Below, one piece after another: positions 10,181-20,676 of a stretch of 64,000 bases of DNA (positions are counted from its first letter, which is position 1; every line of letters starts with the position of its first letter). Under the pieces are notes generated by a model. The model worked only from the letters and a program-made list of their open reading frames with translations. It made no database searches and was not told the DNA's origin. This DNA is from Hofstenia miamia (Eukaryota > Xenacoelomorpha > Acoela), in NCBI GenBank assembly GCA_004352715.1, contig SCFE01000016.1, forward strand, positions 1,744,902 to 1,808,901. The letters are read 5' to 3'. A program made the translations under genes and the position numbers.

Positions 10181-10735
10181 CAGAGTGGGCCAGAAGTTAT
10201 TGGGCAATACTAAGAATGTGATTTTTAATGAAATTAAGTATTTATTCCGTTCATATATGTCCACCGTAATTTAATGAATATTTATACATAGGTTTATTTA
10301 CAAATACAACAAAATTCCTCTGGGAATTCATCACCACAGTGCAATACAGCTCCGGTGTAGTTGAATGTGAAGATTTGGTTATTTTTTGTTTCAATTTTCC
10401 AAAGAACGTGGTTTGATACTTTACCGAGTATCTTAATGACTTCTCAGAGGAATAAATCACTCTGACTAATACCGGGCTATCGGACCATTAACGAGCGTGG
10501 CTGCCAACTACTTACGAGCCACGTTGTGCTGGAGCACCATCACGCTGAAACCTGCATCTTTGAATGACTGAATAAGTTTGGAAACAATATCACGTTTGAA
10601 ATTTTTTTTCAAATAAACATCACATTTAAGGTTGTTTTGAATTTTCATAAAAAGTTTTGAAAATGCTGACTTTTTTATCTTTGTTGTCGCTGAATATTTC
10701 TTCCATTTTAATGTAAGTTGAATGAACTGCAATTA
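10181..10735 (-). pseudogene. mariner/Tc-like element relic
   Basis: At 10181 the sequence CAGAGTGGGCCAGAAGTTAT resembles the terminal repeat of a mariner-related family. Near 10505-10560, the minus strand reads FQRDGAPAQRG in one frame, a decayed version of the F-Q-Q-D-G-A-P-x-H motif around the second catalytic aspartate. The rest is too degraded to align. Confidence 0.4.
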
Positions 10736-10983
10736 AATATACTCAATTTCAGACTTCAAACTGCACGTGAAGGCATTACAGATATAACGAAGTAAATTCT
10801 TAAAAACATCTAGATATAACACTATTCATCCCAGCTTATGTTAGACTATTTGAATGATTTGTGCATCACTGCCCCCAACTTCTGTCCCTCTCTGTATGTC
10901 ATTGTTTGAATTTAGTTTTTTTATCAATTATTCATAGTAAAGATAATTTATTTTGTTTTAGCAGTCGAAGTGTGTTATTTCTG

Positions 10984-12441
10984 ATGCAAACGTTACAAGA
11001 AGAATTAGATTCAGTAATTAATGATTGGCTTCGAAGTCATAATTCAATGCAAATTTTGTTTCATACGTGGCCAACCGTTAAAAAAGAGGTTTCTACAATT
11101 TCTGAAGCTGTTGAATGTGATAATAAATCCGAAAAAGAGCACAAGGTAGAAGAACATGCAATTGATGACCTTTTAGAGAAAGCTGCGAAAATTCGTGTTT
11201 CCAATTGTTCAGTAGTGGAAGATGATATTGAGACAACTGAATTGCCAGACGAGACTGTCCAAAGTATTCAAGAAATTGTTTCATTAGTTAAAACCGAGAA
11301 AAAGAAAAAGTTACTTTTAAGAAGAGAAGTTGCTGAAAAGGAGAAACAGGCGGCTAAGTTGGCACAAGAAAAAAAGGCTGCTGCAATGAATAAATATAAA
11401 AATATGTATCTTAAATTAAAGGCCAAGGATAAACTTATGCATACTGAATACTCGCGTAGTTTTGGTAGAAATTTAAAAACGGCAAACTCGTCTAGAAAAT
11501 GTAATTCTTCAATCACGAGGTCTTCTACTAGCACTTCTAATCCATCTCGCAAAATTGTTTCTATTATATCGTCCTCTGCAAATGACTGTATTGTGAAACC
11601 GAAAACTTCTACCAAAAATGTCTCATCAAATGAGGAAAAAAACATTGAACCACTTGCTTCGAATAATTTACAAACTGTCGATAGTACATCGGATGCTAAG
11701 ATTAAGCATGATATTGAGGTAGTAAAACCGAAGAAAAATATTCTAAATACTAATTGTGAACCAGAACAGGATAGTTCAAATCAGCCTCTTTTTTCTTTAG
11801 AGTCAAATGGTAAATCCTTAAAGGTGTCTGCAAAAGTTTCAAATTTACAAAAAAAGTTACATAGAGCTATAAAAGAGGCTGAAAAACTGAAACAAAGACC
11901 AAGTGAAAGTAAGACAATGTTCCTTGATTCTCTCAAATCAAAGCATTTAACTCTACGACCAACTTTTTTATCTAATATTAAAAATTCCCTTAAAGTTTTA
12001 GAGCTGCAAACTTACAGAGCCTATTTAAAGCAAAGCAACTACTCTTTAGATGAAGGCGCAGTTGAACTAGTTAGAATGGAACAAATACTTTGTGAATTAG
12101 ATTCTATAATCTCCGAACTTCAAAAGTTAGAAGACAGTATGCCTCCTTGTAATGAAACTGTTAATATTAATAAAGATTTACTATTATTAAAGTGTTCTAA
12201 TAGCACTGTACTTTGTCCTGAACTCACAGTGAAGTCTAAATTTGAAATAACTAAGTTATTCACGTGCATATTTGAACGTGTCAAATTGGAAGTGAACATT
12301 ATGTTGCTGAAACTTGTTTTGGATTTGTGTGATAAATTTTTAGTTGAAGATAGCACTAACTTTATTCATTGGTATAAGGTTCTTTATGGTTTAGTAACCA
12401 CTCAGGGCAAGGCCTATCCTGTATTTTTAGACAATAGATAG
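10984..12441 (+). CDS. TEDC2: TEDC2-like coiled-coil protein
   Basis: The 485-aa protein starts at the ATG at 10984, which follows an acceptor (ttttgttttag, AG at 10960-10961), so the 5' UTR is probably spliced. An in-frame ATG at 10861 lies in the putative intron and adds only a hydrophobic stretch. The coding part is a single exon. Residues ~103-151 form a highly charged Lys/Glu/Ala helix (coiled coil), the middle (~155-280) is Ser/Asn/Lys-rich and likely disordered, and the C-terminal half is helical. Two blocks recall vertebrate TEDC2: one around residues 310-380 (SKTMFLDSLKSK, then AYLKQSNYSLDEGAVELVRM) and the C-terminal end (CIFERVKLEVNIMLLKLVLD, then FIHWYKVLYGLV). TEDC2 works with TEDC1 and delta- and epsilon-tubulin in centriole triplet stability. 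The similarity is judged by eye and is weak in sequence, so the symbol is provisional. Confidence 0.55.
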   Translation: MQTLQEELDSVINDWLRSHNSMQILFHTWPTVKKEVSTISEAVECDNKSEKEHKVEEHAIDDLLEKAAKIRVSNCSVVEDDIETTELPDETVQSIQEIVSLVKTEKKKKLLLRREVAEKEKQAAKLAQEKKAAAMNKYKNMYLKLKAKDKLMHTEYSRSFGRNLKTANSSRKCNSSITRSSTSTSNPSRKIVSIISSSANDCIVKPKTSTKNVSSNEEKNIEPLASNNLQTVDSTSDAKIKHDIEVVKPKKNILNTNCEPEQDSSNQPLFSLESNGKSLKVSAKVSNLQKKLHRAIKEAEKLKQRPSESKTMFLDSLKSKHLTLRPTFLSNIKNSLKVLELQTYRAYLKQSNYSLDEGAVELVRMEQILCELDSIISELQKLEDSMPPCNETVNINKDLLLLKCSNSTVLCPELTVKSKFEITKLFTCIFERVKLEVNIMLLKLVLDLCDKFLVEDSTNFIHWYKVLYGLVTTQGKAYPVFLDNR

Positions 12442-14275
12442 TTTTGGTTTTTTAATTTTGTACGAGTTCTATTTGAAGTTATTTTGTAAATATGTATATA
12501 TGTAAATATTTCCACATTTTAAATTCAAAGAATTTATAGAATAATAACTATTAATTTTGATTTAGAGATAAGTATATAGAAACACTGAATTAATATTAAT
12601 ACTTTGATTTTTGTGATTATTTACTCAATACTTTTTTCGGGATTACGTTTAAATTACTAAATATAGAATTATCGAAAATATAGGTGCTTCAATGAAAATG
12701 TAGTTTTTAACTTCTATGGCATTTAAAGAATTGTTGACATTATTGGATTAATTTTTGCTCTATAAATATTTTCACCGGAACAGCTTATGTCTGAATTTCA
12801 AGCATTTGTGCACATAGATCCAGATTTCTAATAATTGCAATGTTTGATTTGTGCTTTGTGCACAATATCAATATCAAATTAGAATTGATTTGTCTGTAGT
12901 CATTGATGCAATTACTGAGCGTATTAATTTTTATATTACAACTTAAATGTGAAATGGTATTTCATCAATTGAGAAGCAAAGCTAATTAGTGAGCGCTTAG
13001 GGAAAGAAGAATCTGGGCAATTTGCACCACGTCCAAAGGGTGCGAAAGAATTCAGGGGTGGTGAACTGAATGGTACTGGAAAATTTAGAACACTGCGCAC
13101 TACAGATAGTGTTGAAGCCTGACAAATGATTGTTGAAGAAATTAATTTTCATAACTGTGTATTTTTATATATATAATCTGACACTTTGTATTACAATTTA
13201 ATTTTAATTTTAACTAAAAATTAAGGATATTTTCATTGAAGCCACCTATACATTTGTATCATTATTTTGGCTTTCCCATTTGAAAATATTTATTATTTGT
13301 TTTGTATTTTTATTTTCTTGAAAGAGAAAATTTAAGATTATTTTTCATGTACTCTTCTATATTTTATATTCGTGTTTTTATTTACTATTTGAAACTAGAT
13401 ACTGTAAATCTGCATACCAAAACCAAATTTAGCAACATTTTTTCTCAATTAATGTCAACTTCTAGACAAATGAGATATGCTTTTCATACAAAAATGGCAT
13501 AAAAAAGTTTCAATAAAATGCAATGGGCTCTGCAATTTTTCAAGATTACAGTTTAAATACTCTATTCTTCATTTGTTGAATTCGTTATAATATAGTTAGT
13601 AAAATTTTATGTGATTTTGAAATGCTATAGATGAGCAAAGCTAAGCACAGTATATTTTGATACAGAAGCAATTATGAAATATAGAAAATATTTCACTCTA
13701 TAATAATAAATTGAAGACAAACTGACTCCCCATGAACAGGACTGATATTCATTAAATGATTGAAACGCTCGCTTCAGTTCAAATGGCAATACTTGTTACT
13801 ATCACTATATCCTAATCATGCACAAGTTTTCCTCTAAATTTTCTGTCAAAAAATTATAAATATTCAATTGGTTCGTTTTGAAAATAAGTTAAGTTTCTCA
13901 AAATTTAAAAGTACTTTTCACACTGAAAACCAATTTTCTGATTATTGATGAAAGACTTTTCTTGCTTGCTAAGACTGCTAACCTGATAGAGAGTAACATC
14001 AAATTAGAATATAATAGTGGTAGAAGGTACTTTAAAACACCCCAGCCACCCCCCTCCCCAGTACTTTAATAACTTTTATATTACACTAATTTTTTTAATA
14101 TAAATTTTTACCATTAATTCAAGTGACATATCAAAGAGTTCATATAATGGTTTTCATTAAAATTTTAAGATAAAATGAATATTCTCAAAAACATGATTGT
14201 TGTTGATGGAAAACATATGACATTTCTTAAAAAAAAATTTTTATAAGTAAACTAAAACAACTTTTAGTACTTAAA
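12442..14275. other. intergenic, no gene seen
   Basis: About 1.8 kb of AT-rich sequence after the TEDC2-like gene. A slightly GC-richer patch at 12985-13125 (GGGCAATTTGCACCACGTCC and around) may be an old transposon scrap, but no frame supports one. Confidence 0.45.
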
Positions 14276-14284
14276 TTTATTCCC

Positions 14285-14960
14285 ATCTATTTGCATAGAA
14301 TTTTAATTCTTCATTAACAATTTCATTCCAATGCTGTTTGATTGCTGATTTGATTTTAATGATTATTTTTAAACTCACGTCTATTGTAGTAAACCTTTCT
14401 TGACAGAATCCCCCATAGATTATCAATAGGGTTTATAAAGTCAGATTTAGCAGCCCAATCCCAAGCTTCATTACTATTTGTGGTGTTAAACACTGTTTTG
14501 TGAATCAGGAAGGGTGAATAACTGCATTATCTTGTTGAAAAATTGCATTACTGTTATGTACATCTCTCATGAAGGGTATTAAATTGTCTTCTAATACACT
14601 AACGTATCGAGTAGAGTCTGTTTTCCCTCCATTATCGCGATCTCAGCTTTCCCAGCTGCAAAAATGCTCCCCAAATCATTAAAGATCTTCCTCCAAATGG
14701 TCTCTTCGAAAATAGCTCCTCTTCTTTCCCCAGTAGTCCTGAGATCCATCAGACCCATCAAAACTAAACTTTTTTCGTTAGAGAATATTACGTTTTTCCA
14801 ATTTTCATTTGTCCACGTTCCTTTCTCTTTCACCCAATTAACACGCAACTTCTTGTGTTGATCAGTCAAACAGATGCTGTCTTCCTCTTCAATAAACAAA
14901 GTTCGGAGATGCATGCAAAAGTTTTCGAACTCTTCTTGGTGTTACTGGGAGATCTTGAGC
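14285..14960 (-). pseudogene. Tc1-family transposase relic
   Basis: Minus-strand pieces follow a Tc1 transposase in order. A LTDQHKKLRVNWVKEKGTW segment leads into the first catalytic block (NVIFSNEKS, with the aspartate of the usual S-D-E replaced by N). Then come a frameshift near 14750, a FQQDNAVIHPS block holding the second aspartate, and a C-terminal WGILSRK-like block near 14400 with a broken N-P-I-E-N-L-W motif. The N-terminal DNA-binding half is missing. Stops and frameshifts show it is inactive. Confidence 0.75.
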
Positions 14961-14984
14961 TTGTTGAAGCTCAAACTTTATTCT

Positions 14985-15198
14985 GACTTAGTCTTGCCGG
15001 CAAAATGTAAATTTGCATCCTCATGCCAACCAGTTTTTCACAATTTTGGCTGAGTGGCATTGCGCCTCATCATGTTGAAATATTGAGCAGCCATGCATAG
15101 CCAAAAAGTGAGGGAGTTTTTCCTTCAGTATTTCAAGATATACCGAAGCATTGATAGTTGTTGCTGAAGGCATAAACCACAATCCACCCCCTCCGCTG
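14985..15198 (-). pseudogene. second Tc1-family relic
   Basis: The minus strand has GGGLWFMPSATTINASVYLE, then ILKEKLPHFLAMHGCSIFQH and DEAQCHSAKIVKNW. This is the central Tc1 region ending at the second catalytic position, from a different Tc1 lineage than the relic at 14285-14960. It is flanked by a 45-bp direct repeat (14349-14393 and 15200-15245) that belongs to the first relic, which suggests insertion into or rearrangement with it. Confidence 0.7.
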
Positions 15199-15245
15199 GT
15201 TTGATTTTAATGATTATCTTTAAACTCACGTCTATTGTAGTAAAT

Positions 15246-15712
15246 TTAAGAACTGTCTTAAAATATTTTCCACCCTTGAAAATCAATTTTTTACGATAAC
15301 TATTTTTATCTTAAAAAATTTTGAAAAAAAATATAAAAAATGATTCTCATATCTTCAAAATATATTAAATTTTTAAAAAATTTTTTAGCAAAGTAATATA
15401 GTTATTAATACTTTAAGCGAATGTTTTACATTAAGATACACTACTTTAGTCTAGGATAGGCAAATTCTTTTTTGGATAAGATAATATTTTTACGACTTAA
15501 GCACATTTCGCGTAGCTGACGTCGGCGTAATGTATTCGTCAAATTATTTTTAATTTTATTTTTATAATTTTAAAAAATTTAAATTTCTTAAAAAAGAAAT
15601 CAATATTACAATAATTAGAGAATCAGTGAGTGCTGCGATTAAGAGTAACAATAAATACTTCATATCAGACTTCTTTGTTGATTAGAAGCCAATGAAAATT
15701 TCAATAATAAAG
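15246..15712. other. no gene seen
   Basis: AT-rich sequence without coding signal. Confidence 0.45.
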
Positions 15713-15820
15713 GCTGTTGCAGAATTTAATGACTATGTGAATTGGTCTCTTGTTTTTTGCAATTCACAAATTTGCAAAAACAGGACCAATTCACTAAGTC
15801 ATTAGAATTCTGCAACAACA
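15713..15820. repeat. near-perfect hairpin (foldback)
   Basis: Two arms of about 50 bp face each other around an 8-nt loop (TTCACAAA, 15762-15769). The left arm runs TTGCAGAATTTAATGACTAT and on; the right arm, inverted, reads TTGCAGAATTCTAATGACTT and on. Only a few mismatches and 1-nt bulges occur. The pairing can be extended outward (TTAGAAGCCAATG at 15682 against TTAGTAGCCAATG inverted near 15833) if a 20-nt insertion is allowed on the left. It may be a foldback MITE or a small-RNA hairpin. No flanking target duplication is obvious. Confidence 0.7.
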
Positions 15821-15835
15821 TTGGCTACTAATTAA

Positions 15836-17180
15836 GATATCTAAAAATTTACAAAATTCTTTTAACACTGCATACATTATTACATCTTAAAGTAAATTTT
15901 TGGAATAAGTGTTTAAATCAACATTAAAATGATTAAGAAAAAATTATCAACAAATTCGCACAATTAACTTAATACGATTTACAGCATTCTTTATTTCGAT
16001 CTAGTAATGAGGATCTAGAGATCTTGATAGGATCATAGTAACATTGCCTCGCATTAGCGCAATTGAGGGACTGTAAAAATCTAAAGGGAGCAGTAGTCAC
16101 ATTGTATTGTGAATTGTCCGCGATTCAGCCAGCAGGGCCAGCTTGCGAAAAGTCTTTTTATTTTTATTGCTAAAATTGAATTAAAATACAAGCTTGGTGA
16201 ATGAATTTTGAAAATCAATCACGTTTGATTTGAATTTATTAATCGCTATGGGAGAAGCCACTGATATGTCCAATAGGAACTTACATATTTTTCAGGATTA
16301 TCGTTCAAGTCTCATTAGAGCATATAGTGTTGTCCACCAATGGACGCAACGATGCCATTAGTTGAATAACTTGACTTTTTACAAGATTTAAACTTGTCAA
16401 TTTTGGCTTCTCATTTTTCCCCGATGTTCCTAAATTAAGTTATTGAAAGGAAAGTAATAAACCCAAATAAAATACTCAAAATGTTTAAGTTATTACATAA
16501 ATTTCAAAAGGAAACGCATCATTTATTACGGCATTGCTCGACACGCCACTGCCATTAAAATTTACCCACTAGAAAATGACAGTGTCAGGTAAATATAGAC
16601 CATATCGGAATATTTACTTTGGCCGGACCCGAAACTGTGACTTTGATTTGAGCTTATGGATCTCTGTCCAATCAAATGATTCTTAACATTAATCATTTTC
16701 TGATAGGGAACAGCATTTCATTGGCATTGCTTAATGTCTTGGTTTTTTCTCATATCAAGTGGTGATTTAGTTCATGATTTTTTTTAATAATCAATCTAAT
16801 CTTTGTACCCGAAGTCGGGTCGTGCTGTATTGGATATCCGATGTGACTCTTTAGTGCGCACTACATAATTAACAAATGATCAATCAATATATATATATAT
16901 ATATAAATGAAAGATTTATACAATATTTCTTTAGCGTAAGCAATTTATCACTAATATTTTTTGCGCTGGAAAGATTTTTACTATTGAACTTTCCATTTAN
17001 ATATATATATATATATATATATATTTGCAATAACGTAAGTAGATTTAAGCTTATATAAGAGTCGTGGCCACTGGATTTAGCAACAATGAAAAAACAGATT
17101 TTATTTCAAAAAAACAGTATATAAAAATGTTATTTTTCAAACAAATACTATATAATGGCGCATTTGGCATAACATTAAAT
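15836..17180. other. no gene seen; (TA)n with single-N join
   Basis: About 1.3 kb. There is a moderately GC-richer patch at 16010-16140 (for example GATTCAGCCAGCAGGGCCAG) that I cannot assign. (TA)n runs lie at 16887-16905 and 17000-17024; a single N at 17000 marks a contig join or an unresolved base. Confidence 0.45.
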
Positions 17181-17189
17181 CACAAACAC

Positions 17190-17290
17190 TAAAATGTTTT
17201 TTTAATACTTGGTATGTCCACCTTAGCAGCAATAACTGCTTTAATGCGATCTGGCATGGACTCCACCAACGCACAAACAGTAAGCAGGTG
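17190..17290 (-). pseudogene. Tc1 transposase C-terminal scrap
   Basis: The minus strand reads VESMPDRIKAVIAAK and then, one base out of frame, the normal Tc1 end (G-G-H-T-K-Y-stop), the standard last residues of Tc1 transposases. Nothing of the upstream catalytic part is present next to it. Confidence 0.6.
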
Positions 17291-17602
17291 ATATTTGCAG
17301 CGGCCATACCATCCATAGTTGGAACCGTCCGGAAATAATTGGTCCTGGCCTGTGAATGACTTCGCCTATCCGGCCGGCAAAATGCATTCTCATATAACCT
17401 CATAAAAAACATTAAAAATGCGCAGAATATTATATTCAAAACATGTTATAAATCAAAACATATAGAAAAATATAAAATTATAGAAGATGCTATGGCCATT
17501 GACCGTTAGAAAAAGCCTACTTTAATGCGCTTAGTGTTTCAACGGAAGCACTATCAAATAGTGACCACTTCTCTCAAATGATTCGTGAGAGACTGAATTA
17601 TT

Positions 17603-17608
17603 AATGTC
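17603..17608. repeat. 6-bp target site duplication, left
   Basis: AATGTC, identical to 22379-22384 on the other side of the Maverick-type element. Six-bp duplications are the Maverick/Polinton hallmark. Confidence 0.85.
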
Positions 17609-17652
17609 AGTAGTAATGTAGGACGAGGCTTGAACGCACAAAAACGCCTCTG

Positions 17653-17768
17653 ATTGGTCGAGAGCTGATGACGTCACATGTCACGTGTTAGTGAATATCG
17701 GAGACTGGTTAAAGCGGTGACTCACCAGTTGATTGGCATCTCAGCTAATAGATTTTCGCTGACGTCAG
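17653..17768. promoter_or_regulatory. CCAAT / CRE / E-box cluster in left TIR
   Basis: ATTGGT (inverted CCAAT, 17653-17658), TGACGTCA (17669-17676), CACGTG (17682-17687), GATTGGC (17731-17737) and a second TGACGTCA (17760-17767) lie within 116 bp. The right repeat carries the same set (TGACGTCA at 22220-22227 and 22311-22318, plus a CCAAT at 22330-22334). These are consensus sites for NF-Y, CREB/ATF and bHLH factors. A promoter role is inference. Confidence 0.45.
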
Positions 17769-17831
17769 ATATTTTTAAATATGTCTACTAATGGATTTCA
17801 ATTAGTAATGCTTTTAATTGATTTACATATT

Positions 17832-17921
17832 AGGGCCATTTTTTGGCATGACTAATTCCACTTTGATAATATCACAGGCCATTTTTTTTGGCATGACTAA
17901 TTCCACTTTGTTAATATCACA
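17832..17921 (+). repeat. two ~48-bp direct repeats inside the TIR
   Basis: The unit, GGCATGACTAATTCCACTTT preceded by GGCCATTTTTT and followed by GATAATATCACA, occurs twice in tandem. Both units are also present in the right TIR, so the duplication predates the insertion. Confidence 0.85.
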
Positions 17922-17969
17922 TTTGTTTGCATTACGCCATGTTAATATATACCGTATTATAACAACCCC

Positions 17970-19158
17970 TTTCGGGATACGTACACATATTACAAACCAA
18001 TTTTCCATATTTTCGAGAAGCTTACAGTATAATCCGGGAAAACTTTCAAAATTGTACTTGTCAAAATTCATTGTAACACATTTATCGTATCACGGTTTTT
18101 TCAACCAATAATTAATTTTCATAATAAATGCGCATGGAATTTTTAGACATTAGTAAAAAACACTTTTTGTCTAGGTTACATGTTAAAAAGCAAAACTAAT
18201 TTAATACACATGGAAAATATTAAATATAGAAATTAAACAAAGAGATCGCATATTCACTAAACTTAATGGCGTAATACATAATAAAACCAGTATACATTTT
18301 CGGAAAGAGTACCGAAATTCGCCTTCTAAAAATGCTACATGCAATCTTATTTATTAATATAATTTATACACACTCATACATTTTTTTCAAAAAAATAATT
18401 ATACACGATTACAGATTGTTACATCATTTACCAACTTTTATACAGCTAACTTTTCTTTACCAACTCTATTGGTTTTATTTGATTTTTTGGTTGTACACAT
18501 TTGGTGACCATTTCACTGCTTTTATCAACTTTTCCATATTGTTCACTCTTACATGCCTTTTATAATGTTATATGGTTTCACTGCTTTGTTGACTTTTCCA
18601 TGTTTTTACAGCTTGTATACGCTTGGTGACTGATGCATCTTTGTCAACTTACACACCATTGTTTAACTTTATTTGATTTTATAGGCTCTTGTTTACACGA
18701 TTGTATGCATCACACGGTGTTCAACTCTTCCAATGTATTATATCGCAAAATTCTGCATTTGATCTAAATGTAATAAACTTGAAACGTGTATATAGGCGAA
18801 TAAACTATTAAAATATAAAAAAAAATCGTTTTAAAAATAAAAAACGGGTACAATGGAAAGAGAAATATTACAACACTGTATATAAGTGGTGATAGTAAAA
18901 TATGGAAAAACCTATTGTAATGTAATTCGCATTGGTATTTAAAAAATTATTGCGTCTAAATATTTCTCATTAGCCAACTCAATCAATCACAAAAATAATT
19001 AAAAACATTTGAGTTTTTCATAATTTACTTTTAATCAAAAGCATATATAAAATTTCATTCACGATGTAAAGAGATAAAACGAATATAATCGGATAAACAT
19101 TCAATGCAAAATTTCGTTTATTCCAAAAAACACGTCACAATATTACTAACATTTGATA
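17970..19158. other. Maverick interior, no gene recognised
   Basis: AT-rich interior next to the left TIR. At 18410-18740 there are degenerate repeats around CACTGCTTTTATCAACTTTTCC and GGTGACCATTT-like words, with no convincing protein in either strand. Confidence 0.45.
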
Positions 19159-19270
19159 CTACAAATTTTGTCTCTTTTTGTTAAATATACATTTAGTTAT
19201 TTGCAATTTTTTGGATTTGTTTTCAATACCTGTTTGGTAGTTGAATAGTTGAATATAGAGACTTCTTTTT
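19159..19270 (-). CDS. C-terminal end of an unidentified Maverick protein
   Basis: About 36 codons run from the gap to a TAA at 19159-19161 on the minus strand. The peptide is Lys/Asn/Gln-rich and unrecognised. It could be the end of the minor-capsid-like frame or of a different gene, because the 746-N gap breaks the link. Confidence 0.3.
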
Positions 19271-20016
19271 NNNNNNNNNNNNNNNNNNNNNNNNNNNNNN
19301 NNNNNNNNNNNNNNNNNNNNNNNNNNNNNNNNNNNNNNNNNNNNNNNNNNNNNNNNNNNNNNNNNNNNNNNNNNNNNNNNNNNNNNNNNNNNNNNNNNNN
19401 NNNNNNNNNNNNNNNNNNNNNNNNNNNNNNNNNNNNNNNNNNNNNNNNNNNNNNNNNNNNNNNNNNNNNNNNNNNNNNNNNNNNNNNNNNNNNNNNNNNN
19501 NNNNNNNNNNNNNNNNNNNNNNNNNNNNNNNNNNNNNNNNNNNNNNNNNNNNNNNNNNNNNNNNNNNNNNNNNNNNNNNNNNNNNNNNNNNNNNNNNNNN
19601 NNNNNNNNNNNNNNNNNNNNNNNNNNNNNNNNNNNNNNNNNNNNNNNNNNNNNNNNNNNNNNNNNNNNNNNNNNNNNNNNNNNNNNNNNNNNNNNNNNNN
19701 NNNNNNNNNNNNNNNNNNNNNNNNNNNNNNNNNNNNNNNNNNNNNNNNNNNNNNNNNNNNNNNNNNNNNNNNNNNNNNNNNNNNNNNNNNNNNNNNNNNN
19801 NNNNNNNNNNNNNNNNNNNNNNNNNNNNNNNNNNNNNNNNNNNNNNNNNNNNNNNNNNNNNNNNNNNNNNNNNNNNNNNNNNNNNNNNNNNNNNNNNNNN
19901 NNNNNNNNNNNNNNNNNNNNNNNNNNNNNNNNNNNNNNNNNNNNNNNNNNNNNNNNNNNNNNNNNNNNNNNNNNNNNNNNNNNNNNNNNNNNNNNNNNNN
20001 NNNNNNNNNNNNNNNN
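19271..20016. other. assembly gap (746 N)
   Basis: Run of N inside the Maverick-type element. Confidence 0.95.
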
Positions 20017-20583
20017 ATTCATTTTTTCTTTATGTGTTAGCAATAGGGGGCATTTATCCAACACGGGCAAGCGAGTGCTACCAACATGCTGAGGTTCAAT
20101 AATGTCTGTGTGGATCATTACAATGTGATTCCCGCCAAAAATATCATAATTGGAGGTTGTTATTGTTTCTTGATATATCTTTCTGTAAAAGCCTAGTAGA
20201 TTTCCAGCTTGGGCCAAGTCTATTTCATATTGTGAATCATTCTTCACCATTAATAAATTGCGAAAAGTTTTAAATTTTAATGAAATACCATAAGGGTCTA
20301 ACATGTAATTTATAAACCCATAGAGTTCATGAAAGCTTTGCTTATGTACTGAATAAATTTCCAATCAGGTTATGTTTCCATCTTTATCCTTTAAAGTCCA
20401 TGTTTGGTGTTTAAGATTAAGAAATTTTGACGGATATCCAAAATCAATTAATGCAACTTCACATGCATTATATATCAGTTTGTCCAAATATGTTGTAAAT
20501 TCATTCAATCCATCTGGCCGACATACTTTGGGCCTCCAGCATTTTTCAGATAATAATGTTACAATAACCATTATGTATACCAC
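20017..20583 (-). pseudogene. Maverick minor capsid-like protein, one in-frame stop
   Basis: The minus-strand frame starts near the ATG at 20583 and stays open except for a single TGA at 20365-20367, then runs into the gap. The N-terminal ~30 residues have the form 'V-T-L, then a variable stretch, then C-E-V-A-L-I-D-F-x-Y-P', similar to the start of the minor capsid (penton-like) proteins of Maverick/Polinton elements. The later part has 'LAQAGNLLGF', then 'IHTDIIEPQHVGSTRLPVL', also found in that family. The protein would form part of a virus-like capsid. It follows the protease on the same strand with a 93-bp spacer. The stop could be a real inactivating mutation or a base error. The family call is from motif memory. 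Confidence 0.6.
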
Positions 20584-20676
20584 CTGTCTATGTGTTTGTT
20601 ATCATCTGAGTGAACTTGTAATGTAATGTTTATGTATTTTATTAAATTGTACATGTGTTTTTATCAAATACCAGTT

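Larger units (their letters stand above)
17609..17969 (+). repeat. left terminal inverted repeat (361 bp)
   Basis: Matches 22018-22378 in inverted orientation at equal length, with scattered substitutions (a handful in the inner 150 bp). It ends inside at ATAACAACCCC. It holds a ~48-bp direct repeat (17832-17921) and a set of promoter-like palindromes (see 17653-17768). Confidence 0.9.

Noticed and set aside
10861-10983. Upstream ATG extension of the TEDC2-like protein
   Set aside because: It lies across a good acceptor site (AG at 10960-10961), and its peptide is hydrophobic and low-complexity.
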